NCBI GenBank assembly: GCA_977017575.1
Contig: CDRNVI010000050.1
Span: 41,506 to 105,505 of the forward strand
From: Paramoeba atlantica
Taxonomy: Eukaryota; Discosea
DNA length: 64,000 nt
Direction: 5' to 3'
Shown: positions 49,505 through 58,839 of the stretch, in pieces
Layout: every line of letters starts with the position of its first letter
How positions within the stretch are numbered: position 1 is the first letter of the stretch
Position numbers and translations under genes: made by a program
The notes under the pieces: model-generated
What the model was told of the DNA's origin: nothing
What the model saw: the letters and a program-made list of their open reading frames with translations, nothing else
The model's database searches: none

Positions 49505-51485
49505 TTATTTCGCTGCCCAAAGGGTGACAGGTTTGGAACCCCAGCACCCCAACAAATCTGCCGCGTTCTCTGTATTCTTAGAAGCATGTAAAAGCCGAAG
49601 AAAGTTGCACATTGTGTCATACTTTCCAGGTGTATTTACTTTCGCTTCATTGAGAAGCTTTTCAAACCCTTCTAGGGTCATTTCATGGCTCGGTGAGCCT
49701 TTCGTCCATGGGGAAAACAATGCCACCATGCGTTTCCCTACTCGAAGCTGGCTTCGAGCTCGTGTCCCAGGTTCTTTTGAAGAACTCAATATGGGAAAAC
49801 CTGGTATAGCTGGCACAGTGTGCAAAGAGCGCAACTGTTGCTCAACAATATATCCAGGCTCAAATTCCGGGAGGCCCTCAATTTCCTCAAAGGCGTATCT
49901 CCCATTAGCACGACGTCCGCGACGACGTCTTCGATTTGTCCCTGACTCAAAATCTGAATCATGATCGGGCTCTTCTTGAGCTAGCTCAGCTCTTTTCTTC
50001 TTTACGCTGACAATGCTTGCATAGGAATACAGTTCAAGGTCTTGAAGATCTTCGCCCCTGTGCATGTAACGCACATGGAGCGGTGCAATAACTGCACAAT
50101 CATGTTCGGTGATCATTATAGGAGCCTCTAAGATACCGTTGTCGAACTCTATATCGGAGTCTTGTGACGAATCATCGTCACTGATTTCTATATATCTGTG
50201 ATCTAACTCACTTGAGATGTTTGCCAGGAACTTCATTACACGGTTCATATTGATCCATGTGAAGTTATGGCTCATGTACTCGGAGGGTTGGCCGAGACAA
50301 AAGACAGTTGCCATTTCGATTGAAACTTCCATCTTTCGATGTGTCATGTTCGACAATTTCTGTAAAACTAAGCGTGCCATCGGAATGTCAGTTTGCACTC
50401 TGTGCTCTGAATTCAGACCCCTTTGAAGGTGGTCATTGGCTGCGCGAAGTGCTGGTACAATGTACACAGGTGGACCAATGTTCTTGCTCATATATTTTAT
50501 GAGATACTGCATAATTTTTATGCCGGGGCCTTCGCTCCCAATGAAAACTGCACATGTATTGCATCTTACGCAAGCAGTGAGTGTTTCATTGTACGGAACG
50601 GTGATGGATTCCCGTTTAGTGTCTTGTGTCGGGTCATGGTTATTGCGCAGAAGCACAATCAGAGACCGTTCATCAAGTACTGACCAAATGGCATCATTTT
50701 TAATCGACCGTGTTGGAGGCTTGAGCCGGAATTCCGGTTGTCCAGATTCATCCATCTGAACCTCAACCTCTCCAACTTCCGTTTCATTTTCATGAAGTAC
50801 GGATGGAATGCCATATCGGTATTTGTTCTTGTTTATGTTTCCTTTCATTTTTAAAAACATGGGTCTGTGACCAACGTGCTGCTGAACATCAACAGCACTT
50901 TTGGCCACATGTTCCCTGAAATATCCTTTTCATCAGGAATGATATGTAGTCCTCCGCGATACATCTTTGAGTAGTCGAGCGTTGCAGGGCCGTAAAGCTC
51001 CTTACTGATCCTTCGCGCCCACTCGTGCAGATCAGAGCGCATCGTCGTACTCAAAGACTTCGCGAGACCATCGTGCTCCTTCACAATGTGAATTAATTCG
51101 GAGACGTAGTGTGGACTAAGATTCGTCCATAGTACACTATGAAAGTGTAGCGCACCTCGTTTCTGGCATTCTACGACACCAAAAAATGCTCGAGGGCGAC
51201 CAAAGAGGCCTTCAAGAACGTCACGTTCCTTCTTTACCTCATCTACATTCGACATTCCGTACAATTTGGTAAGAAGAGTACGGATTTGCCGTTCGAAAGG
51301 TTGGCCCGCATTTCCTGCATTTTTTCGCTCTCATCATTTGTAATGATTCTTAGAGCTAGATTTTTATCGTTCTTGTTTGGACCCACTGCGATCCTGTAAG
51401 TTGGCAGCCCGTATCGCCTGTATAAGGCGTAGATCTGACCTTGTGATGCCTTTCGCTTTGCTGGCGAAAAGGGTATCGTTTTTTT
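49505..51485 (-). pseudogene. Helitron Rep half, broken
   Basis: Reading down the - strand, GLPTYRIAVGPNKNDKNLAL corresponds to Rep motif 1. RGALHFHSVLW (about 51160) is the HxH metal-binding motif, and MQYLIKYMSKN (about 50510) is the two-tyrosine YxxKY motif that nicks and joins DNA in rolling-circle transposition. A long segment follows with an acidic patch and an RRRRRGRR stretch. Frameshifts lie near 51250 and 50890. The frame stops at 49505, where foreign sequence begins, and helicase motifs resume at 35935. The Helitron was therefore split by the LINE and array. The other end abuts a truncated CGG element at 51486. Confidence 0.75.
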
Positions 51486-52098
51486 CATGGTCGAGCAAAT
51501 TTTTTCGAAAACATTAGCTTTCGAAAACAAACCGCAGAAAGGGTAGCCGGGGTCTTGGCGCGCATTTTCCACCCCCCTACCCGGGGGTGACCCCCCCGCG
51601 TATCCGCAGGACGGGTCCGCCAAGTTCGGATTTTTTCGGAAAAAAAAATTTGAAAAAAAATTCAACTTAGCTAAAAAAATGACAAAAAAATATTTTTCCA
51701 AAATCGTTTCCCCTATTGTATTTTGACAGTTTGGGACCTACACTAGCTTTCTCCGCAGTTGCTTTCGCAAGGTATCCCTTCTTCAAGACGTGGTACGCCC
51801 GCGAAATTGGCCCATTTTTGACTAAAAAGGGTGAAAAAGTATTTTTCGGACCCCAAGGGGCCTTTTTGTGTCGAAAGAATGGTATGGTTGGAGTCGTATT
51901 CTCCACCCAATACGTTCGGTAGGCTTTCATTCATGCCTAAGAGTAATTTCCCAAGCGCAAATGTCTGATTTAATGCTCTGAGAGCGAAAATAGCTAAAAT
52001 TGACCCCATTTTTACCTGAAAATCGGCTTTTTTTGGCTCCAATCCTTCCGGTTTCTCCTGTTTTCGAAGCCAATTTTTGTTTTTTAGGCTCTTTCGTA
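51486..52098 (+). repeat. CGG element, 5'-truncated copy
   Basis: It begins at 'catggtcgagcaaatttttt', continues through the gtagccggggtcttggcgcg and accctaatacgttcggtagg-type blocks, and ends in a damaged hairpin arm (ttttttaggctctttcgt). The left segment is replaced by Helitron sequence. Confidence 0.65.
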
Positions 52099-52321
52099 TA
52101 ATACTTCACTGTATATCGCGGCGATAATTTTCCATCCCCCCCTTGGTACGCGCAGGAGGGGTCCGACAAGGTCAAATTTTCTGAAATTTTTGGGTTGACC
52201 AAAAATTTTTTTCTTTGACCCAAAAAAAAGTAAAAATATTATTTTTCCAAAATCGACTCCTAAAACGTATTTTAAGTATGATATGTTAACCCCCCTAGGC
52301 CCACCGGAAGCCTACCCCCCC
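52099..52321 (-). repeat. Repeat F3 copy
   Basis: An inverted F3 block (ggaggggtccgacaaggtca, aaaatcgactcctaaaacg) joined to the hairpin arm of the preceding element. Confidence 0.6.
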
Positions 52322-54005
52322 TCCCTGGTCCTACCCCCGAACCCAGCGGCGGTACCAGTCCTGTACCGCCGCCTGCGCAATCTGGGCATTCCCTCTCTGG
52401 ATGGCCACCCCGATGGCCATTAAGAGATGGGCGAGACACCCATTCTTGTCCGATGAGTGGGCCCGGGCCACCTTGTTGAGGAAGGTCAAGGTTTCTGGGC
52501 CCGGGACCCTGTACGTGGAGAAGGCCGGAGGGTGGAATCCCATGCCCCTCACCAGCGCCATCTCCTCATGAGAGCGCCTTTTGTTGGCCTCAGCTATCCT
52601 CAGCGTGTGGGGTGGCTCCGCGCCCTCCTTCTCCACGTACGACGAGGCCAGTGGGTTCACAACTGTGACGTCAACCTGGACGATCTTCCTTCCCAGATGG
52701 AAACAGATGTCTGGCCCCCGTCCATTGTCGAACCTCGGCTCGTGGAGGTCCGAAAATCCAAAAAGGAAACCCTCGGCTAGTGGAGGTCCGGGTTGAACCC
52801 ATAATGGACCAAGAGGTTCCGAAACGTCTCTTTGACTTCCTTATGGCGGGAGGCCTGAGTTTTCCCCTTCACCTTCTTGCAGTCCAGTGCGTGTACGCAA
52901 AACTCCTTGCTGAGGGTTGCACCGCACACACACTGGAGCTCAGGCTCCGAGGTCGGGGCAACCAGGTACCGGAGGCGGGCCGCAGTCTCCCACTTTGGAC
53001 CCCGCATGTAGTACTCCGGCCTGTTCGGCAGGGCACACATCCACTTGGTGGAGTGCACATTCTGGATCTGTCGCATGCAGACCAGTTGGATTGCCGTTCG
53101 GGCGTTCCCCAGGGCTGCCGCACAAAGGTTGCGTCGTAGATCTTTGGCAGAAATTTCAGGTGCTATGTCTTGAAGGGCGTTTTTCGCCTTAACCTGCATA
53201 TCCTGGGCCTTGTGCTCGAAGGGGGTGGTCCCCAGGAAATCTGCCGTAAAAAGGTTATTAGTAAACGGCGTTTTCCCCAGGGAACCCATCCCCCCGACCA
53301 GGGCCTCGGCACATGCCATGACGGCCTTATCGACCTGGTCGTTGGCCCTTTTGGTTACCGGAGGCTCATGCGTCCTCACAATGAAGTTCTACCTGGGGCT
53401 TCCGCAGAGCCTCAGGAGGGGCAAGGCGCATTGCCTGCTGATCTCCTTCAATTTCTCGAGGAAGGAGATCACCTTGTTGTTCCTGGAAAGAACCCAATCC
53501 TCTTCCTTGTCCTCGGACTCCCCGATGTACGCCCCCAGGAGTTTTAACCCCCCTGGGGAATGTATCACCCGAGTCCCAGAGAACTCCGTGAAGAATTTTT
53601 CGTGCCTTGTGGCAACTTTACACTTGGCGGCGTTCATCCGTAGTCCGAGGTATTTTAACTCCTCGCTGAGGGCCTCCAGGGATTCCGCGCATACCTTTGG
53701 TTCACCCGCGAAGGTGACGTCATCAAGTTATGCCCAGACCTTGAGTGCGCCTGTGAATTTGGCAGCCACTCGGGCGATCGCCCCCTGAATCCCAATAGCA
53801 AAGAGGATGGGGGCCATGGGGTCCCCTTGTTTTGCCCCCCTTGAGCTCGTGCTGGTCGCCCCTTCCCCTAGATGGGCGGAGCTTTTGGTCCCATAGCTTA
53901 AAATAGGGTTATGCCCTCTATGGGGGGAAGCTTCGGGTCCCGCCTTACGGCCCGGAAGATGGCCGACCTCGAAATGCTATTGAAAGCATTCTCGAGGTCG
54001 GCTGC
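52322..54005 (-). pseudogene. RLE-type non-LTR retrotransposon fragment 2 (RT and endonuclease), broken
   Basis: From 54000 downward the translation gives ADLENAFNSISRSAIF (RT motif with catalytic Asp), GAKQGDPMAPILFAIGIQG and LDDVTFAG. Next come the thumb region LRMNAAKCK..LKLLGAYIG, the zinc-knuckle CVCGA..EFCVHALDC and GPDICFHLGRK..VDVTVVNPL, ending WYRRWVRG. This is the RT-knuckle-endonuclease order of R2/SLACS-like elements. Breaks: a frameshift near 53900, a TAA inside the catalytic A(Y)LDD motif near 53730, a frameshift near 53390, and a 38-bp duplication near 52732-52789 that shifts the frame before the endonuclease. It matches the + strand fragment at 7745. Upstream RT sequence is cut off by a CGG element. 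Confidence 0.78.
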
Positions 54006-54915
54006 GACAACTCCAAATCCCCAAAAGGGGGGGGAGTCCAGGGGGGGGGTCCAGGGGGGGGTCATGGTCGAGCAAATTGTTTATTTCGAAAAAAATAGTT
54101 TTCGAAAACAAACCGCAGAAAGGGTAGCCGGGGTCTTGGCGCGCATTTTCCACCCCCTTACCCGGGGGTGATCCCCCCGCGTATCCGCAGGACGGGTCCG
54201 CCAAATTCGGAATTTTTCGGAAAAAAAAATTTGAAAAAAAATTTCAACTTGGCGAAAAAAATGGCAAAAAAAATATTTTTCCAAAATCGTTTCCCCTATT
54301 GTATTTTGATAGTTTGGGACCTACACTAGCTTGCTCCTCAGTTGTTTTCGCAAGGCATCACTTCTTCTAACCGTGGTGTGGCCCTCAAAATGACACATTT
54401 TTGACTAAAGAAGGTGAAAAAGTATTTTTCGGACCTAAAGGGGCATTTTTGTGTCGAAAGAATCCAATCCAATCCAAATCATTCCGGATTGCTCCGGATG
54501 GTCACTGGCAAGCCAGACCCTTCACAAACAGATTTGGAAGTTCCGAGGCCGACGTCCTCTACCTCTAGTCGAAAGAATGGTATGGTTGGAGTCGAATTCT
54601 CTGCCCAATACGTTTGGTAGGCTTCCATTCATGCCTTAGAGTGTTCCATTCATGCCTTTCAGGCTTTCCATTCATGCCTAAGAGTGATTTCCCACGCGCA
54701 AATGTCGGATTTAGTGCTCTGACAGCAAAAATACGCGAAAATCACCCCATTTTTACCCGAATTTCGGCTATTTTTGGCTATAATCTTTCCGTTTTCCAGG
54801 CTAATTTTCCTTTTATAGGCTCTTTGTTAAACGCGGCGGTAGTTTTCAACGCGAAGCGCGCAGCATGAGTGACTTCTACGTTGAAAACAACCACCGCGTT
54901 TAACGAAGAGCCTAA
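54006..54915 (+). repeat. CGG element carrying a SINE insertion
   Basis: It starts with a G-tract (ggggagtccagggggggggt), passes through the standard blocks and ends in the hairpin (54810-54915). A 104-bp SINE piece interrupts it at 54464. The 'ccattcatgcctta/ttt' phrase is locally triplicated (54626-54680). Confidence 0.72.
54464..54567 (-). mobile_element. tRNA-derived SINE, 5'-truncated, with target-site duplication
   Basis: Flanked by GTCGAAAGAAT on both sides (54453-54463 and 54568-54578), an 11-bp target duplication inside the CGG element. On the - strand it ends with the stem-loop TCCGGA-GCAA-TCCGGA, then atgatttggattggattgga, a GGATT pentamer tail. Its 5' part is missing, as usual for target-primed reverse transcription. 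Confidence 0.8.
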
Positions 54916-55104
54916 TAGCGTTATTGTATAGCGTTATTTATAGCGTTATAGTGTATAGTGTAATATAGCGTCACTGAATAATATACAGTTCAACTTACCC
55001 TTCTGCTCCAACGTATCCTTCTGCTTTTAACTTGTCTTTACCTACTTCAAAGCAGGAATAACTCTCGAAACTTCTGAGGAATCTACGAGTTGAGACATTT
55101 TCGA
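54916..55104. other. TA-rich spacer with tagcgttat repeats
   Basis: Four or five copies of (t)atagcgttat lie at 54914-54970, followed by sequence without recognisable features. One end of the IS30-like element could be here, but no terminal repeat was matched. Confidence 0.4.
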
Positions 55105-55837
55105 GGTCGATTATTCAGCTTTCGTGCCGTCTTGCTCACTTCAACTTTCGTCAAATTTTCGAAGGTGTCAGACTTTGAAAGGTATTGACGAACCAAACCG
55201 TTCTTATTTTCGACGGCCCCCTTTTCCCACGAACGATAAGGCTGACAGAAGTAAGACTTACAATTTCATTTTCTATTTGCCTTTTCATGATTCCAAAATT
55301 CGTTTCCATTGTCGTATGTAATAGTCACCATACCGGCGCCTTTTGTTAACGATTTCAAGGCGCACACCGATAGGCACGCGGTTCGGAATCGTGCTCCGGC
55401 CATGTGCTCGACGCTTGTAGGGGCGCTTTCCTCTAATGCGCAGAGCCTTGTGTACGCTACCGCCTGCATCCTTACCCCGTCGGACTAAAAGATAAATTGT
55501 GGAAGTAGACGGGGAGACTCTGTGAACCAAAGATTAAGGTATGGGCCGCTTGCTCTGGGCTATGAAGTTTTTTGAACCGAGCTTTAACTTTTGCTTCGAC
55601 GTCCCCACGAATAATCTGAGGCCTCGTCCCTTTCTTACTCAGGCGATTTCGTACGACGCGATTCGCACGGCCAGCCAAGTAATACTTGCCCCTTTTCTTT
55701 TTTCGTACTAACTCTAGGCAAACAGTGCTGTGAGATTTATTTATAGAACGGGCAATTTCTCTGCGTGTCGATTCGCTCTCACGCATCGTCTGAATGTCTT
55801 GCCGCTCCTGAAGAGTTAATTTTCGATATTTAGGCAT
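55105..55837 (-). pseudogene. IS30-like transposase relic
   Basis: The N-terminus MPKYRKLTLQERQDIQTMRE..REIARSINKSHSTVCLELVR is the IS30-type helix-turn-helix, followed by YYLAGRANRVVRNRLSKKG and SPEQAA. After a frameshift near 55520 the frame gives GKRPYKRR and VGVRLEIVNKRRRYGDY-like sequence. After a deletion and another shift it gives TYDNGNEFWNHEKA, PYRSWEKGAVENKNGLVRQY (the second Asp and the Glu of the DDE triad) and LNNRPRKCL. The stretch between GDY and TITYDNG, which holds the first part of the DDE domain, is missing, and a TGA interrupts after NHEKANRK. These are classic IS30-family blocks in the right order. It is dead as it stands. Confidence 0.75.
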
Positions 55838-55973
55838 ATAAGGTGCGAGTTTCGATTAGAAAGAAAAGCTATTATGATAAAATATGTACCTCTTGGTGCA
55901 CTGAGTATGACAATCCTATAAATTGTGGTGCACTGAGTATGACAATTTGGTGCACTGACATTGACAACCCACC
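55838..55973 (+). repeat. Triplicated TGGTGCACTGAGTATGACAAT motif
   Basis: Three direct copies (about 55894, 55927 and 55950; the last reads acattgacaa) lie next to the start of the transposase relic. They could be transposase-binding repeats at the element end, or another word-type element like those at 1.6-10 kb. Confidence 0.55.
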
Positions 55974-56239
55974 CACGTTTTAGGAGTCGATTTTGAAAAA
56001 ATAATATTTTTACTTTTTTTTGGGTCAAGAAAAAAATTCTTTTGGTCACCCCAAAATTTTCGGAAATTTTGACCTTGTCGGACCCCTCCTGCGCGTACCA
56101 GGGGGGGTACCCCCAGGGGGGGCGGTCGAAAATTATCGCCGCGGCCTACTCTACTACTTCCCTGCGCTCGATTTCGAAAAGCGAAAAATTCGAAAACAAA
56201 ATTCGGGACGTATGCTCAACCCCCTGGGCTCCCCATTTT
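55974..56239 (+). repeat. Repeat F3 copy
   Basis: It runs from gttttaggagtcgattttga to the ctgcgctcgatttcgaaaag region, with ggacccctcctgcgcgtacc and G-tracts. Confidence 0.6.
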
Positions 56240-56396
56240 TTTGAATTTTTTTTTTCAGTTTTGGACCACCGGGGCCCCCTTTTATATTTTTTTCTTCTAT
56301 TGTACTACTGTGTTTCTCTTTATATTTTCACTGTTTGTGTTCACTTTTTTTTCCATAATCGAGGGTTGAGCGGTAGTTATACAACCACCGCAATCG
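56240..56396 (-). repeat. CGG element, left-end fragment
   Basis: ggaccaccggggcccccttt.. through ttcactgtttgtgttcac to ACAACCACCGCAAT. It is inverted relative to the next copy, giving a head-to-head pair around 56397. Confidence 0.65.
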
Positions 56397-56402
56397 AGCG
56401 AA

Positions 56403-57384
56403 TGCATCAAAAAAGTGAACAAAAACAGTGAAAATATAAAGGGGAACACAGTAATATAATAGAAGAAAAAAATATAAAAGGGGGCTCCGGTGGACCAAAA
56501 CTGGAAAACAAAATTGAAACAAATGGGGGGTCCATGGGGGGGGGGTCCAGGGGGGGGGGGTCCAGGGGGGGGGTCCAGGGGGGGGGGTCATGGTCGAGCA
56601 AATTTTTTGTTTCGAAAAAAATAGTTTTCGAAAGAAAACCGCAGAAAGGGTAGCCGGGGTCTTGGCGCGCATTTTCCACCCCCCTACGGGGGGGTCATGG
56701 TCGAGCGAAAAAATTAGTTTTCGAAAACAAAACCGCAGAAAGGGTAGCCGGGGTCTTGGCGCGCATTTTCCACCCCCCTACCCGGGGGTGACCCCCCCGC
56801 GTATCCGCAGGACGGGTCCGCCAAGTTCGGATTTTTTCGGAAAAAAAATTTGAAAAAAAAATTCAACTTGGCGAAAAAATGGCAAAAAAAATATTTTTCC
56901 AAAATCGTTTCTCCTATTGTATTTTGATAGTTTGGGACCTACACTAGCTTGCTCCTCAGTTGTTTTCGCAAGGCATCACTTCTTCTAACCGTGGTGCGGC
57001 CCTCAAAATGACACATTTTTGACTAAAAAAGGTGAAAAAGTATTTTTCGAACCTAAAGGGGCATTTTTGTGTCGAAAGAATGGTATGGTTGGAGTCGAAT
57101 TCTCTACCCAATACGTTTGGTAGGCTTCCATTCATGCCTTAGAGTGTTCCATTCATGACTTTCAGGCTTTCCATTCATGCCTAAGAGTGATTTCCCACGC
57201 GCAAATGTCGGATTTAGTGCTCTGACAGCAAAACTACGCGAAAATCACCCCATTTTTACCCGAATTTCGGCTATTTTTGGCTATAATCTTTCCGTTTTCC
57301 AGGCTAAATTTTCTTTTTTAGGCTCTTTGTTGAACGCGGCGGTAGTTTTCAACGCGAAGCGCGCAGCGTGAGTGACTTCTAAGT
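56403..57384 (+). repeat. CGG element with expanded G-tract minisatellite
   Basis: An almost complete copy. At 56524-56592 it carries four units of GGGGGG(G)nTCCA. At 56640-56760 the 'gcagaaagggtagccggggt' block is duplicated. Only the first arm of the hairpin remains at the end (57313-57384). Confidence 0.7.
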
Positions 57385-57719
57385 CCCCCTGGTCCCCCCC
57401 CTGGAGCCCCCCCATGGACCCCCCATTTTTTTCAAAACAAATTTTTCGTTTTGGTCCACTTATATTTTTTTCCTCTATTATATTACTGTGTTCCCCTTTA
57501 TATTTTCACTGTTTTCTGATGCATTCTGATGTGGCGAAAAGGTCTTTAACGGGTGATACCGTTCCAGTTTCGAGGTGGTTTTCCTAAAGTGCCTTTATTA
57601 TCTCCCTTGTCCACTTTAGCCTGGATTATATTACTGTGTTCCTCTTTATATTTTAACTGTTTTTGTTCACTTTTGTTTTAATAATCGAGTGTAGAGCGGT
57701 AGTTTTACAACCACCGCAA
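57385..57719 (-). repeat. CGG left-segment fragment interrupted by repeat F6
   Basis: It has the ggtccccccctgg tract and tattatattactgtgttccc, then an F6 copy (57517-57630). The element then resumes with ttatattactgtgttcctct and ends ACAACCACCGCAAT. The resumed part repeats some bases, so F6 inserted here. Confidence 0.6.
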
Positions 57720-57760
57720 TCAATGTGCTATATGCATTATCAAGTGCCGCTTAGTATGCA

Positions 57761-57982
57761 TCAGGGAACCAGCCCCCCTACCCGGCTTACACCTCTTGGG
57801 TGAGCCGTGTTGACGTACAGTTCGTCGACGCAGCGTGTTGGCAACAGCATGTTGGTGCCGCCTTGGACAAGCGGAAACTGGTAGAGGACGTCGGCTTCGG
57901 AACTTCCAAATCTGTCTGTGAAGGGCCTGGCTTGCCAGTGACCATCCGGAGCAATCCGGAACGATTCGGATTTTTTTTTTTT
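57761..57982 (+). mobile_element. tRNA-derived SINE, 3' part
   Basis: It starts at 'cagggaaccagc', lacking the tRNA head. It contains cccggcttacacctcttggg and the common body, and ends with stem-loop TCCGGA-GCAA-TCCGGA (57945-57960), then acgattcgga and a T run. It abuts the RT fragment that follows. Confidence 0.7.
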
Positions 57983-58806
57983 GCGATGATTTCTTAAGGA
58001 TTTCGTTGAGAATAATTTGGGCTCCTCAGGTGGACCTCTCCGGGCGGAAACCATATTGATTTTCGCGTAGAACTCGCTCGGTCGAGGGCCGAATACGATT
58101 TAAAATCATACCGTTAATTATCTTGAGGATAACGTTGACAAGCCATATTGGCCATGCTGTTTTGTTCCATGCCGTTTTGTTGACACCAGCGGCTATACTC
58201 AAATTAGCTTTGGATGCTTCAGCAGCGACGCTGTCAACCATCCTTTCTAATGAACGTTTGGAGTCGGAAAACAGGATCGAATCATCAGCGTAATCAATAT
58301 CAGTCACTCGTATTGATTTATATCCACGTTTTCTGGTTCCGGTGGAGCTCAGCGTTAGTCCATCATCTTTATGTTTCAATGCCGCGTGAAGGATGCGATC
58401 GAGAACCATGATAAATAAATACGGAGCCAGTACATCCCCTTGCAAAATACCCGAGGTAATAGGAAAGGAGCTGGTTTTCCCAAACGGGGTACGTACAATC
58501 TAAACCCATCCTCTAAACCCTCGTAGGCCGACATTGCAAGGGTTGTCATTCGATGTCCTACGTGGAACGAATGTAACGCTGCCCTGATAGATGAGTGTGA
58601 AAGCGATGGAAAGGCACTCGCGAAGTCGATGAAAGCAATCATGACATTTTCATGACTTCGATTCCGTCTTGATTTCGTGAGGATTTCGTTGAGAATAATT
58701 TGGGCTCCACAGGTGGACTTCTCCGGGCGGAAACCATATTGATTTTCGCGTAGAATTCGCTCGGTCGAGGGCCGAATACGATTTAAAATCATACCGTTAA
58801 TTAGCT
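57983..58806 (-). pseudogene. Rearranged LINE reverse transcriptase fragment (LINE 3)
   Basis: Reading down the - strand, MILNRIRPSTERILRENQYG, FRPEKST, AFIDFASAFPSLS, then QGDVLAPYLFIMVLDRIL and TDIDYADDSILFSDS belong to the same APE-type LINE family as the copies at 35977 and 58840. A frameshift precedes QGDV. After the motif following YADD, the sequence jumps back to WLVNVILKIINGMILNRIRP and FRPERST. A segment of about 110 bp (58010-58118 and 58684-58802) is thus present twice in direct order around the fragment. This copy is dead and rearranged. Confidence 0.75.
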
Positions 58807-58839
58807 CAAAACAACGGGTTTAACTAAACCTTTGTTTTT

